Positions 53,190 through 63,817 of a stretch of 64,000 nt of DNA are shown one piece after another. Numbering within the stretch: the first letter of the stretch is position 1; each line of letters begins with the position of its first letter. The notes beneath the pieces were generated by a model, which did no database searches, was not told where the DNA came from, and saw only the letters and a program-made list of their open reading frames with translations. Position numbers and translations under genes: made by a program. Source of the stretch: Symbiodinium natans (Eukaryota > Sar > Dinophyceae > Suessiales > Symbiodiniaceae); the NCBI GenBank assembly GCA_905221605.1, contig CAJNDS010002494.1:309501-373500 (forward strand). Direction: 5' to 3'.

Positions 53190-54822
53190 GGGGTTTGGGG
53201 CTTCAGGGTGGCGACGTCCGTTTTTGTACAATGAGGAAAGAAAGCAATATCAATAGCATTGACTTTACGCGTCCCCAGTGTTGCTGCTCCAGCCCACCTG
53301 CCTGACTTTTCCCGGATTTCCTACACCACACAACCGCAAGTCCTGCGCAGGATATACTGGAAAAGCTGAACACAAGAGCAGCTAAGGACCCGGCGTGGGG
53401 TCTGGCACATGCCCAGCAGCAGATGGCGCCCAATGTGTACGCCTATCAGAGGGTACCCGCTCAGCCTCCTCAAGCCCAGCAACAAGCCCATCCCTTTCTA
53501 TTGGATTAGGCCATTGAAGGTGTCGGTCGCAGAGACATCGCACAAACGTGAGTGTTACGTTCCCAGTACATTCCTGCTTACTTGTACTGTTTGCACATAT
53601 CGTTTCAAGCCCCGCTGCCACCAGCGCAGAACCGCCTGTGCAGAGTCGGAAATCTCGCTTTCACCATGTCAGCTTTCACCCGTCAGCCTGTGCACACTAT
53701 CGCTGTCCCTATCATGCTGTTCCTTCTTATGTTCTGGGGAAAGCAGACAAGTCCATGCCTGAGGATGTGAATCACTTCCCCTGCGAGTTTCTTCGAAGAC
53801 TCGCATTGCATAGAAGGCAATGGGACAAACATTCCGAGCTTCCCTTCCACACGGTATGAGTGGCATATTACCATATTACACGTGTAGTATTATCATCTGT
53901 CTGCATCACACTGCGATTTTTTCAAGTCAATGAGTATATTATGCTGTTATCACATTTGTATATATTGCAATATTATTAGCAGTTTCTACAATTCGTTTCT
54001 CAAAATTTCCGTCTTCTTACTGCTCTTTTATACTCATTATTCGTATCACTACACTGCGAGGGGGGCAGTTTTTGGCGCGCAAGGTCGCCACCGAGTTCCC
54101 TTTCTGGGGTAGCCGCTCGAAGCAGGAGCGCTGGGTCGGCTGGAGTTTCGGAATTTCGGTTATGGGCGTTTAGGGTTTAGGGTTTAGGGTTTGGGGTTTG
54201 GGGTTTGGGGTTTAGGGCAACAAGGCAGAGAGTTCGTCCCAGGCAGGCAGTGCAGCCGTCCTAGCCGTAAGAAGGGGCAACAAGGACTTCGGGTTTGGAG
54301 CTAGGATCGGGATGCAACTGCGCCGATCTGGGTATTCAGATGCGAAGAAGCCTAGAATCACTCGGAACATTCAGCCCTAACCCCCGAACCCCTAAACACC
54401 CTCGGCAAAAGCAACAAAAGCACAAGGAGTTACTGCGGGAAGTGTGGGGAACTCCGCAGAGCGTCGCTTCAGCTGATCCCTGCCTTGACATGGGCGCACG
54501 GAGCTGCCTCAGAGCCGCTGGCCATGCATTCTCAGTGTGAGAGTTTAGGGCTTCGGATTTGGGGTTGAGGACTTGGGGCATGGGGTTTTAGGGTTTAGGG
54601 TAGTTGTCTAAATTAAGGGGGTACTATAATCCCTATTCCGGACCGTTAGTGTAAGGTCGAACATCCCAACGTTTCAGTCTTCAATTCCGAGAGGACATGT
54701 TCCCACGTCTCGGGGGAACCCTAAACCCTGAACCGTGGGAAACCCTGCTGCGTGACTTCGGTCAGCCAGCTATGCGGGAGCGAAGAAAATCCCTAAACCC
54801 TAAACCCTAAACCCCTCAATGG
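53190..54822. other. No firm gene
   Basis: 53380-53860 has open stretches on both strands without recognised similarity. 53880-54050 is T-rich. A family-2 remnant (right half, ending CATCCCAA) lies at 54615-54669. A GCGGGAGCGAAGAAAAT tag copy followed by CCCTAAA lies at about 54772-54813. Confidence 0.45.
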
Positions 54823-54945
54823 AGGAAGCTTGCCCTGCTCCCCAAGGTGCTCATCGTCCAGCGCGGGTCCCTGGCACAGCGTAGCCGGACCATTGCGAAC
54901 TTGGAGGAGGCGTTGACGCTTGGCAGCGTTGTCCCACTTGAATTT
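54823..54945 (+). CDS. Exon island, possible retroelement remnant
   Basis: Reads RKLALLPKVLIVQRGSLAQ, then RSRTIANLEEALTLGS, followed by TTTAGGG. The LLPKVL segment recalls the region downstream of RT in some non-LTR polyproteins, but this is weak. It could equally be a host exon. Confidence 0.33.
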
Positions 54946-55059
54946 TGGGGTTTAGGGTTTAGGGTTCAGGATCCCTGCCTGCTAGGCGGGATGCCAAGGA
55001 ACACACACGAAGTCAGATGGGGTTGTAAAATGACCCCGCGGCTTGCGGTTTAGAAAGGA

Positions 55060-55645
55060 GTGCGCCTGAGCAGCGTTTAGCTTGTAAAACGATAAGGAGT
55101 AAAAGAAAAAAACGATAACATTTTGCAGGGTTTTTGCGGTCTGGGTGAACCCCGCTCAGAAATTTCACTGTGGCCGACGTTTCCGGATCTCTGGGGGGTG
55201 AACCACCCTGACAAACCTCGCTGTGGCTGACATTTCGGGGTATATGGCTCTGAGGGCCGATGGGTTGTTCAGGTTTGGGCTAGACTTCTAAATAAACCCG
55301 TTAACCCTTCAAATCCACGGCTGTAGGCTCGACGATGTTGAAGCCACCTAGGCTTTGGAATGCAAGCCAGCCACGTACCCCGAAGCATTACCTTGTGTAC
55401 GCAATCGCTGTAAAACGATAAGAATTCTAGCCAAAGATACTGTGTTTTGTGTGCAAACACTGTAAAACGATAAGGAGTAGAAAAAACGATAACAATATTC
55501 GGGACAAGCCCATTTCCATTGGTTTGTTTACAGCCCCAGATGTGCACGCAGATGCTGGCAGCCCCTTCACCCGAGGCACTGGGTTGAGCAAGGCTTCCCA
55601 AACTCCGAAGCTCTTGGAACTGCAAAAACAGTTTACCTACCGGGT
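55060..55645. other. Repeated TGTAAAACGATAAG phrase, no gene
   Basis: TTGTAAAACGATAAGGAGTA or close variants occur at about 55082, 55410 and 55461, twice followed by AAAAAACGATAAC. GTGGCYGACRTTTC also occurs twice (55170 and 55222). No coding gene is seen. Confidence 0.5.
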
Positions 55646-55756
55646 TTAGGGTTTAGGGTTTAGGGTTTAGGGTTTAGGGTTTAGGGTTTAGGGTTTAGGG
55701 TTTAGGGTTTAGGGTTTAGGGTTTAGGGTTTAGGGTTTAGGGTTTAGGGTTTAGGC
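55645..55756 (+). repeat. Telomeric array
   Basis: Sixteen exact TTTAGGG units. Confidence 0.95.
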
Positions 55757-56289
55757 GTGCAGGGGTTGGGGAGGATTGAGAACGGGGAGCGTGGACTCGT
55801 TTGTACATCCTAAGAAAGGCAGATGTGCATGAGTTACTTGGTATACTTCTCTTGTGAAAGGTTGAAAGGTTTGCCACATGAACGTTTGTCAGCAGTGTTT
55901 GTTGAGGGTTGATGGGAAGTTTGTGTTTCCGAGCTTCTTTCGGGACGTAAGAGTGCCAAACGTCGGTTCAAGCTTCCTTGCCAAAAGGGCCACAGGGAGC
56001 AATTGAACCTTACAAAGCCTGACGAATCCTGGCCTGGTTCGTTTAAATTGCACCCCGAGAGCTTGGAGTTTAGTAAGTTTAGCAGGGTACCTGGGGGGTA
56101 TAGGTCCCGAAAGCCCAGAATTCAACCCTAAACCCTCAACCCATAATTCATTCTGTTTTAAACCCTAAACACCCTTTTTTTTCAGCGAAGGTCCGGCTCG
56201 CGATCGTACAAATGGAGCGGTTCGCCATAGGCCGGCAGGGGCCATCCTTCGTCCTAGGGAGATGGCACTAAACCCTAAACCCTAAAGGG

Positions 56290-56509
56290 AACCCACAGGT
56301 TGCAGGGAACATTCGTATTGCCGATACGAGAACATGACCAGATGTGGCTCCTTTCACACTTGCTTGCGGACGCCGCAGGTGAGGAGATAGCATTGGCAGA
56401 GCTGACGGACATCTTCATTGGGGCCTATGGATCTGCGTGGCTTGGTGGGTTGTTTAGTTTCAGGACTCATGCTGCTAGCAAAATGACTACTGAGGCGAGA
56501 ACCGCTTAG
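56290..56509 (+). CDS. Exon island, unknown function
   Basis: An open stretch from the CCCTAAAGG block reads GTFVLPIREHDQMWLLSHLL, then ADAAGEEIALAELTDIFIGA and YGSAWLGGLFS, to TAG 56507. It is coding-like: helical with a small hydrophobic end. A preceding stretch (56183-56260: KVRLAIVQMERFAIGRQGP) may be another exon. Confidence 0.42.
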
Positions 56510-56943
56510 GATCACTCAGTTCTTGCAGTTGCTCTTCTTGTCGTGATTGATGATTGTTGTTCTCACTGCTGCTGTCCTTGTCAGTCGCATGTTCGTCAAG
56601 CTGCTCGCTCAGTCTAAAGGATGTGGTGGCCTGTGTTTATGGCTCCTGGCGCTTGCGTCATGTGGCTGTACCCACAGAACGCGTACCCTGGCGGCAGCTT
56701 TGTCTTAGATCCTCTTCCGAACAACATTATGGTAGTATCATTCGAATATATGTGTATACTTCCGTATTTCTATATTGTTATATTCATGATTGTATGACCA
56801 ATGACTATCTGATTATGCTAATATGTGATTTTTGAATTGCATGTTTAAGCTGTTGCATTTTAATTGCATACTCACGGCGGAAGGGGAAGCGTCAGCACCT
56901 GGACTGTTGGCCACACCTCTCAGCTTCTTTCTCTACAGTACCA

Positions 56944-57043
56944 TGGGCTGTTCCCCCTTACACGAACAGTCCTTTCTATGGATCATGGTACCCCCTATTG
57001 TAATCCCTATTCAGGACTGCTAGCATAAGGGGGAACATCCCAA
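56944..57043. mobile_element. Family-2 MITE, full length
   Basis: TGGGCTGTTCCCCCTTACAC to AAGGGGGAACATCCCAA, with ACCAT flanks on both sides. Confidence 0.85.
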
Positions 57044-57351
57044 GTTATACCATGAGCTCGGCCCCCATACAGTAATACATTAGCGGCTTAGTAGGGCCTT
57101 ACTCTCCCCTGCAACTAGGTCGGCTACTCTTACTGTAAGCGATACCATCCTTGCGCGCCGAGCCAACATAGGAGCAGCCTCAGCTGTCAGAGTTGCAGTG
57201 GCCCCGGCAGTACCTTTCTTCCCTTGGGTAAGAGAGGGCCAGTTTCAATTTTGAAGCCTAGTGCTGGCATCTTCAAAGCCAATAGCCTCCTAGCGATTCT
57301 TCTTCTACTTGAGGATCTCTGATGTTTCCATGTCGGACATTTTTTTCTGTC

Positions 57352-57424
57352 TAGAGTCCTTCTCCAGGAAGTTGGACCAGATCACCCAGGAGGCTTCCGA
57401 CCATGGCCGGACAGGAGAAGGGAG
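57352..57424 (+). CDS. Exon island, unknown function
   Basis: Reads LESFSRKLDQITQEASDHG, then RTGEGR, before a GTAAGG donor. A short helical exon; a further candidate exon (57170-57230) precedes it. Confidence 0.35.
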
Positions 57425-57429
57425 GTAAG

Positions 57430-59220
57430 GGGTTTCGGGTCAAGACTTCAACACCCCTCCCCCACCCCCCCCCCCCCCCAGCCCTGGCGGAGGGGGCAGG
57501 ATGAAGTTCGAGGTTACCTGGGTTGTTGGAAGTCAGGTTGCCGTTTTGTTGGGTCTTTGTCCTTCTTTATGAATCCATCCCAGTTCTCCGCTCGAGAGTT
57601 TGGTGCCCAAAATTCCCCGTTGCTTTGTTTTTGCACTGAACACCCTAAACCCATTTAGTAGGGCCCCCGTTGACGCAACCCGGGTTTCATCTTTCCGGGG
57701 GGGGACATGGCTGCTTGAGGCCTTCACGACCCGCCTGTGGACGAAGAGTGCCGGTCTGGAGTATAACGACTTGTGTGACCTCAGGCGTGCTTCAGAACCC
57801 CATGCCCCAGGCACACAAGGCCTCACAAGACAGTTGATAGTTGCACAGTCCCTGACAAGAGATTCGGCAATTCAAGTATGCAGGGTCTGAGGACAGCCTC
57901 CTTTGGAAGCCAGAGTGTGCTGTAGTGGTAGTAGTAGTAGTAGTAGTAGTACTAGGAATAGTAGCTGCCCCTTGCTCGCCAGGCATGTTCATCTTCCGGG
58001 AGGCAGTCCACCGCCTGGGACACCAGGAGAGTTCAGCATCTCCGTGGCAGAGGAGCCTAACTTTGCAGAAATTTCACGGACGGATTAAGGTTTAGGGTTT
58101 AGGGTTCAGGGCTTGGGCTGGCATTGGCCCTGCAGTTTCTGTACACGACTGAGTGCAGGAGCGAGCTGACCGACTTGCATTTCAGAGACTGGCGCCTTGG
58201 CTTCTGCACTGACTTTGGGCACTGCTGCACGTGCCATGTGAGCTCTGAGCTGTGGTACCAGAATTCATGAGGACATCTTCTTGAATCTGGTCGAGTTCGG
58301 TCACGCATTCAAAGAAGCCGTCTCCGAGCAGCATGCCTGCTATCAGTATCGCAGCAGCCAGCGCTTTGCCCTGTTCCGTGGGCAGCATGCTGTCTGCAGC
58401 ACCAGGCAGTCGCGTCGCTTGCGCTTGCTGACAGAGGCGCCGGACAGCCGATGCCTTGCAGACTCCTACATCATTGGGTTTAGGGTTTAGGGTTTGGGGT
58501 TTGGGGTTTAGGGTTTAGGGTTTACATCCTACATCCGGCTCTCACCTGCAAGTTGTCCCTGCCAGGCTGTCGGCCAAGAAGCAGCAAGCACAGACAAAAC
58601 GGGAAGCCTCTCCAGCATGCGCCCCGACGTCGCCATTGTTAGCAGCGCGGGTTGCGCTCACGAAGTGCATCACGACAACAGCACCTGTCGGCCTAATTGT
58701 GCTCGTTGTTAGAATTCAAGCTTCGACGCTCAAGCAACAAGCGGATTGTACAGCCACCACGTCATCATGCGCCATAGGCCGCCAAGACGCCTTGTCATGA
58801 CCCACTGAAGTCCAAAGGCCTACCAACCTAGCTGCTATGTAGCCACTTCCCTCAATCAGAGTCATGTTCTCTAATTACAAACATGGAGTTGCATTGCAAA
58901 AGGAACCGAGAGGGCTCTTTGATGAGCATGTTTGAACCTGATTTATGCACATACATATATACACAGAGATGAATACATGCAAACCAATAAGTCAACAACA
59001 AAAAAACTCCGCACAAACCGATATATATATATATACACACACATACAATTGCGGAGATGGTCGAAATCTGTTCCGGCAATGGTCGACCCTGCCCGGGCTG
59101 ATGCGCGCTGCCCGGCCAGAGCCCCCGATTGTGTGAGAACATGCAAAGCCCTACAAGCCCTACAGGGTTTAGGGTTTAGGGTTTAGGTTGAGGGTTGAGG
59201 GTTTAGGGTTTAGGGTTTGG
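57430..59220. other. Exon-like fragments without a recognised gene
   Basis: A short stretch ending TAA at 58086 reads PPGTPGEFSISVAEEPNFAE and looks like a terminal exon. 58265-58480 is open on both strands. A TAG/AGT triplet run lies at 57925-57950. TA/CA runs lie at 58955-59045, and TTTAGGG blocks at about 58470-58530 and 59164-59225. Confidence 0.4.
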
Positions 59221-59223
59221 GGT

Positions 59224-59320
59224 TTGGAGGTTATAGCCTAGGTAACTAGACTTAGGGGACTTATAATTGGGCTAGAAGTACAGTTATGATTAGTTACGAA
59301 GTACCATGGACCTCCAAGTA
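59224..59320. mobile_element. TTGGAGGT-type TIR element
   Basis: Left TTTGGAGGTTATAGCC and right GTACCATGGACCTCCAAG pair over the outer 10 bp, in the CTT...AAG form. No exon is recognised beside it. Confidence 0.4.
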
Positions 59321-60108
59321 CTTTTGTCATGGAATGTCAAACTGACCAGCTTGGAGAGTCGAACCCAAAACTAAAGCTCGCTGAAGCAAGAGCAGGACAT
59401 GTGATACCTTAGGGGTACCTGGAAATAGTTTTTAATTTTTGGTTGCTATTATTCCTAAGGAACAGCTAAAACTATGATTTTTGCTAGGGTGCCAAGTTCA
59501 GTATAGATACTGTATCGATATAACTTCTACCCTGAACTCAAGACCCTGCAAGGCACCCTGCAACCAGCCGAAGCCTTAGCAGCACCAAACAAACCACGGT
59601 CCCAAAGCAGACCAGGGCCTCAGACAAGACAAGCAAATGGCACCATCGGACCGTCCACCGTGGAATCAGTTGAAAAGAGTCACGCCCATCACCCAAGCCA
59701 GCATGCACTATACAGCAGCAACGGAAGCAAGAACGAGAAGGCGCTAGACCCTAGACCTAAACTGAACGCTGAGATATATAGCACGTGAAGGATAGTACTC
59801 TCGGAGCAGTACCGAGCGGGCTCCTAGGACTTTGTAGAAGCGAGGTCGCAAGGTGTTTGGGGTTCAGGGTTTAGGGTTATTTCACAAGGGCCACACGTTG
59901 AAGACTGAGACTGGACCGTGCCTCGCCTGGCCTGCCCGAGTGTGAGCGATGAAACTGATCTATGTTGTTGGAAAATCCTTGCTGATGGTCTTCATGGTGA
60001 CTTCCTGGTATGCATCTTAATTTTACCCGGTATTCGCTGCAATTCCTCGTGAGTGTCAGCTAGGCAGGCGGCCAACGACAAGCCGAGGAGCCCAAAACAC
60101 CCTAAACA
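59321..60108. other. No gene seen
   Basis: Contains a weak inverted pair around 59408-59500, one CCTGCCCGAGTGTGAGCGATG tag-like copy (59929) and one GTGAGTGTCAGCTAGGCAGG tag copy (60050). Confidence 0.45.
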
Positions 60109-60207
60109 GGGTCCTTGTTGGCTTTAATTTTACACATTTTTTGGTGCTAAAAACCCAATAAGAGGATAGCAAAAATCTACTTTTTAATACAACCCCAACA
60201 AGGACCC
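60109..60207. mobile_element. Type-3 element with perfect 13-bp ends
   Basis: GGGTCCTTGTTGG and CCAACAAGGACCC are exact inverted repeats. The core TTTAATTTTACACATTTTTT and AACCCAATAAGAGG match the type-3 introners. Confidence 0.85.
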
Positions 60208-60240
60208 AGTAAACCCTCAAGCGCTGGAGTCCACTGGAGG

Positions 60241-60268
60241 TCGCCGCGCGCGCAGAAGCGCGCGGCGA
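60241..60268. repeat. GC hairpin, 11-bp stem
   Basis: TCGCCGCGCGC, a 6-nt loop GCAGAA, then GCGCGCGGCGA. It lies in an Arg/Ala-rich open stretch ending GAGGCAG before GTGAGCGG, so it may simply reflect coding for Arg. Confidence 0.85.
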
Positions 60269-60433
60269 AGAGGCAGGTGAGCGGTGAAGAGCGCCTCAAG
60301 CAGGCGTCGGGGACACCCTCCAGGGCTTCAAACCCATAATATTGGTTTTGGAATAATTACTCATACTATTCCCTTATGGTCCCTTTGTAATCATTTTATA
60401 ATAACCCCCAAAACCCAATCCTAATTGTCATAA

Positions 60434-60646
60434 ATGGCCCCTATATCAGAGTGGCCAAAGTTGTGGGGGATCTGGCCTTGGGAGGGAGCAGAGTCGCTTC
60501 AAACATTCAGTATGGAGCAAGTAAAGCACATGCAGCAAGCCTGCCCAGGCGCGGAGCATCCGGCAACCGTGGCCGCTTGCCTGGGACGTCTTCTGCAGAG
60601 CATGACGACGGCCACAATTCGAGAAGTTGAAGTGCAGTGCGCTTAG
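60434..60646 (+). CDS. Small open frame upstream of the cyclin, unknown
   Basis: ATG 60434 to TAG 60644, 70 codons, containing WPKLWGIWPWEGAESLQTFS and EQVKHMQQACPGAEHPATV. Coding-like and helical. It may be an upstream exon of the cyclin gene or independent. Confidence 0.35.
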   Translation: MAPISEWPKLWGIWPWEGAESLQTFSMEQVKHMQQACPGAEHPATVAACLGRLLQSMTTATIREVEVQCA

Positions 60647-61084
60647 GCTTCGAGATCTGGTCGAGGGGCTGTGGATTGCGAGATGGACGTTCGTGGGCCG
60701 CTGTCTCGGCACTTGGCACATCTGGGAAGTTGATTCTTTGCAGACTGCGTTCCTGAGGCATCACGAGCGTGTTGGTTTCCCTTGGAGTTTGGCTGGCTCA
60801 ACACGAGGTGGATTTTTGAGCCAGAGTCTTTCTTTTCTAGTGCCCTTGCATCACTGCCGTTCATGACAAAGCTCGGCTTCTTTTGCACACATGACATGTA
60901 GGCCTGCGCAACAACCACCTCATAGGAGCTGTTGCTGGACAACGGCGCAGTGGCGCCTGATCATGCTGCCGACCACTGTTTGTTGACAGCTGTTTAGGCT
61001 CCAAAAGTCCTAGAAAGGCTGCCTTTGGCATCAGCCAGGTCGCCTGTGGAGTAGATAGGTGTAAAAGGCCTCGGCCTTTGAACC

Positions 61085-61984
61085 ATGGCGGCCGGCAGCA
61101 TGCGCTTCAGCCGATTGGACGACGCAGAGACAAGGCAGGCGGCAAGCGGGCAAGACTTGGCAGAGTCGCCTGTCAAGGAAGTACCCCTCTCTGTGCTGCA
61201 CAAACGTGCGTCCCCGCTGAATCTCAGCCATCAGAGCCTGACACACGGCTTGGACAGCGCAAGGCGGCTGGATGCCTTGGAGTGGTTGGTCCAGGCCTTC
61301 GACGCCCTGGACCTCGCAGATGAACAGCTATTCGCAGCGATTGGGCTGTTGGACCGCTTCGCCGCCGCCGCCACAGCGCCCATCGCAGCAGGCCCAGGGG
61401 CCTTCGCACTGGTCTTGGCCGTGATGCTGGTGGCTTTGAAGGTCTCAGGTTTCAAGAAGGACCTTGAGAGAGCCAGGCGGTTGGTGGTGGAGGTCTCGGG
61501 CTCCTCACGGCCCTGGGCTGCCGTGCGCAAGGCAGAGCTTAGCATCCTCCGGCGCTTGGGCTTCCGTGCCTGCACGCCAACGGCCTTTGACCTCTTGGAC
61601 CGACTGCTCGCCGACCTGTTCCCCTCCGTGGTGCCGCGCCTCGGCACCGCCAGCGCCGGCAGCTCCGGCGCTGGCACCGCCGCTTGCGCGGCCGCAAGCG
61701 GGCAGGAGTGCTGGGACACAGACTCACAACTCCGGTGCAGCAACCTGGCCAGGTTCCTACTGGAGATGTGCGTCGTCTATGACCCCGAAGCCTTGTATGG
61801 CTCTGGCCGCCCACCCTTGGTCGCCTCCGTGGCGGCCTTGTTGCTCAGCCTCTTGGCCCATGCAGCTCCCAAACACTACGCACAGCTGCTGGGAGAAGCA
61901 GTTCAGCTGACCGAGCAGCTCGGCGGGCCCACAAATCAAGAGGGGGTCCGGGTTCCTTCCGAAAAAATGGGGGTGTTTACGTAA
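61085..61984 (+). CDS. Divergent cyclin
   Basis: Predicted cyclin, partner of a cyclin-dependent kinase. ATG 61085 is in an ACCATGG context. Residues about 58-145 match the N-terminal cyclin box: RRLDALEWLVQAFDALDLAD, then LFAAIGLLDRFAAAATAPI (WLV...DRF pattern), then LALVLAVMLVALKVSG-like helix 3 and AVRKAELSILRRLGFRACTP, the usual ELxILxxLxFxxxxPT step into the second box. Residues about 218-285 (ARFLLEMCVVYDPEALYGSG, LVASVAALLLSLLAHAAP) are the C-terminal fold. An Ala/Gly-rich insert (about 195-212) splits the second box. The last 20 residues run into a TIR element at 61943, so the true C-terminus probably lies in a later exon near 62100-62240. Confidence 0.72.
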   Translation: MAAGSMRFSRLDDAETRQAASGQDLAESPVKEVPLSVLHKRASPLNLSHQSLTHGLDSARRLDALEWLVQAFDALDLADEQLFAAIGLLDRFAAAATAPIAAGPGAFALVLAVMLVALKVSGFKKDLERARRLVVEVSGSSRPWAAVRKAELSILRRLGFRACTPTAFDLLDRLLADLFPSVVPRLGTASAGSSGAGTAACAAASGQECWDTDSQLRCSNLARFLLEMCVVYDPEALYGSGRPPLVASVAALLLSLLAHAAPKHYAQLLGEAVQLTEQLGGPTNQEGVRVPSEKMGVFT

Positions 61985-62095
61985 AAAAAAGGACCCCCGA
62001 ATATAGACCCCCAGATAGGGTTCCCTCAAGTGATAAGGAGCCTGACAAGGTACCCTTAATGTCGGAAACCCCCAAATGGTTTTGGGAGCTTTTGG
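61943..62095. mobile_element. GGGTTTCCGA-type element at the cyclin 3-prime end
   Basis: GAGGGGGTCCGGGTTCCTTC and AATGTCGGAAACCCCCAAA pair at the ends, with inner GGACCCCC / GGGGGTGT blocks. It probably acts as an intron, but the splice sites are unresolved. Confidence 0.6.
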
Positions 62096-62315
62096 GGTGG
62101 GCTTGGAGTGGTCTCATCATCATGAAGTTTCTCGGTGCCTGCCTTGCCTGTCGGTGTACAAGGTCCAGCCGGACCACTTTGATGGAGATCGCCGAAGCCA
62201 TGCGCAATCGCTGGGCCATGGTCTGCCCGGCATGCTTGCGTGAGGATGCCTTATGCTTTATAGCATTCCCTTCCACAGGAACAGTAGAATTTAGGCAAGT
62301 TTGGTTTGCCTTTAG

Positions 62316-62452
62316 AACCCTAAACCCTAAACCCTTAAACCCTTAAACCCTTAAACCCTTAAACCCTTAAACCCTTAAACCCTTAAACCCTTTAACCCTT
62401 TAACCCTTAAACCCTTAAACCCTAAACCCTTAAACCCTAAACCCTAAACCGC
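62316..62452 (-). repeat. CCCTAAA and CCCTTAAA array
   Basis: Telomeric units with a homogenised 8-mer block (CCCTTAAA, about ten units) between 7-mers. Confidence 0.92.
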
Positions 62453-62454
62453 AT

Positions 62455-62584
62455 GCAGAGGAAGAGCAGAAGAACGCCATGAACAGCGGCTCAGTGGTGT
62501 TGGAGAAGTGGCGCAGACGTTCAGGAACGTTCGAAGTGCCAGAGCCCCAGAGGGCAACTTTGCAGAGTCGCAGCTCATCCTGGC
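62455..62584 (+). CDS. Exon island between telomeric arrays
   Basis: Reads AEEEQKNAMNSGSVVLEKWR, then RRSGTFEVPEPQRATLQSRS. Coding-like, acidic then basic. A second island (62720-62781: PVKAEPARSYAPAKAGPSY) follows the next TTTAGGG array and could be the next exon, so a telomeric array would be the intron. Confidence 0.4.
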
Positions 62585-62656
62585 GGTTTAGGGTTTAGGG
62601 TTTAGGGAATAGGGTTTAGGGTTTAGGGTTTAGGGTTTAGGGTTTAGGGTTTAGGG
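62585..62656 (+). repeat. Telomeric array between two exon islands
   Basis: About ten TTTAGGG units, one with a 1-bp change, in the opposite orientation to 62316-62452. Confidence 0.92.
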
Positions 62657-62879
62657 CAACTCAGGTCGCCTCCTGCACCATACGATCTGCGAGCTCTCAC
62701 CTCCGGCATCTCCTTGGCAGCCCCGGTCAAGGCCGAGCCAGCTCGGAGCTACGCCCCTGCCAAGGCCGGTCCCTCTTACACCCTAAACCCTAAACCCTAA
62801 ACCCTGGGAAAAAAAAAAAAACCTTAAACCCTAGACCCTAAACCCTAAACCCTAAACCTACGCTTCGGGCTCCCAAAAC

Positions 62880-63012
62880 TCAACTACTATTTGACTATTT
62901 GCTTAACCCCCCCCCCCTCAAAAAAAAAAACATAATCCCTATATTGCCCTTATAAGGAAGATGTTTTTGAATATGTTTGTTTGTTGGGGGGTTCTGAAGC
63001 AAATAGTAGTTC
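62880..63012. mobile_element. GCTTAAGAACC-type element
   Basis: CAACTACTATTTG...GCTTAACCCCCC on the left pairs with GGGGGGTTCTGAAGCAAATAGTAGTT on the right, with poly-C/poly-A and an AT-rich core. Related to 5390-5502. Confidence 0.75.
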
Positions 63013-63783
63013 AAGTCACGTGCAACAGGGCATCTCTACTGATCCAGACCCCACGGTGGCCGGACTTGTGCACACTGGTGCAGAAAGCCTCAGGAAGCAG
63101 TCGGAAGTACCTAAACAACGTTGCGACTTAAGGGTTGCAACCCATCCTTGAACCAAAGCCTTGCTCAGAAGACAAGCTGCTCTCCCTTTCGCCCCAGAAA
63201 CCCGGGATTGCTGGGAACTTAAGTTCCTTCTTGAAAGAGACTCGAGGATGTCTGGGGCACCGGGTCCCCTATCTCCCTGCTCAGAACCAGCAAGAAATTC
63301 GAGACCTGGGCCATGACCCCAAAAGAGCAACCCTAAACCCTCAACCCTAAACCCTAAACCCTAAACCGATCAGAGAGACCTACCAACCTATGCCTTGCCG
63401 GCCTTGTGCGAGTGTGAGAGTCGAAACCCTAAACCCTAAACCCTAAACCCCCCCCCCCCCCCCCAAAAAAAAAAAAAAAAAGCCGCCGACGGCAGGCAAC
63501 AGGCTCACCGAGCAGGGCCCGGCGTCTCACGGGCTCGGAGGCTCTGGGCTTGTCGGGTGCAGAAATCGCAGGTTCAAGCGGCACAGAGCGAGATCATAAC
63601 ATAACACATTTGTTGCGCAAATAATAGCAATCATGAGTATAACAAGAAGTTCGTCACGAATGAGCATGACAATAACTAGTCGGAATGGTCTCCCTTGTCT
63701 GCTGCCATTCCACGCCCTACCCCACACTGACTGTGCTGAGCGTAGATATACATATATATATATATATACATATCTCTCTCTCG

Positions 63784-63817
<34 letters not shown>

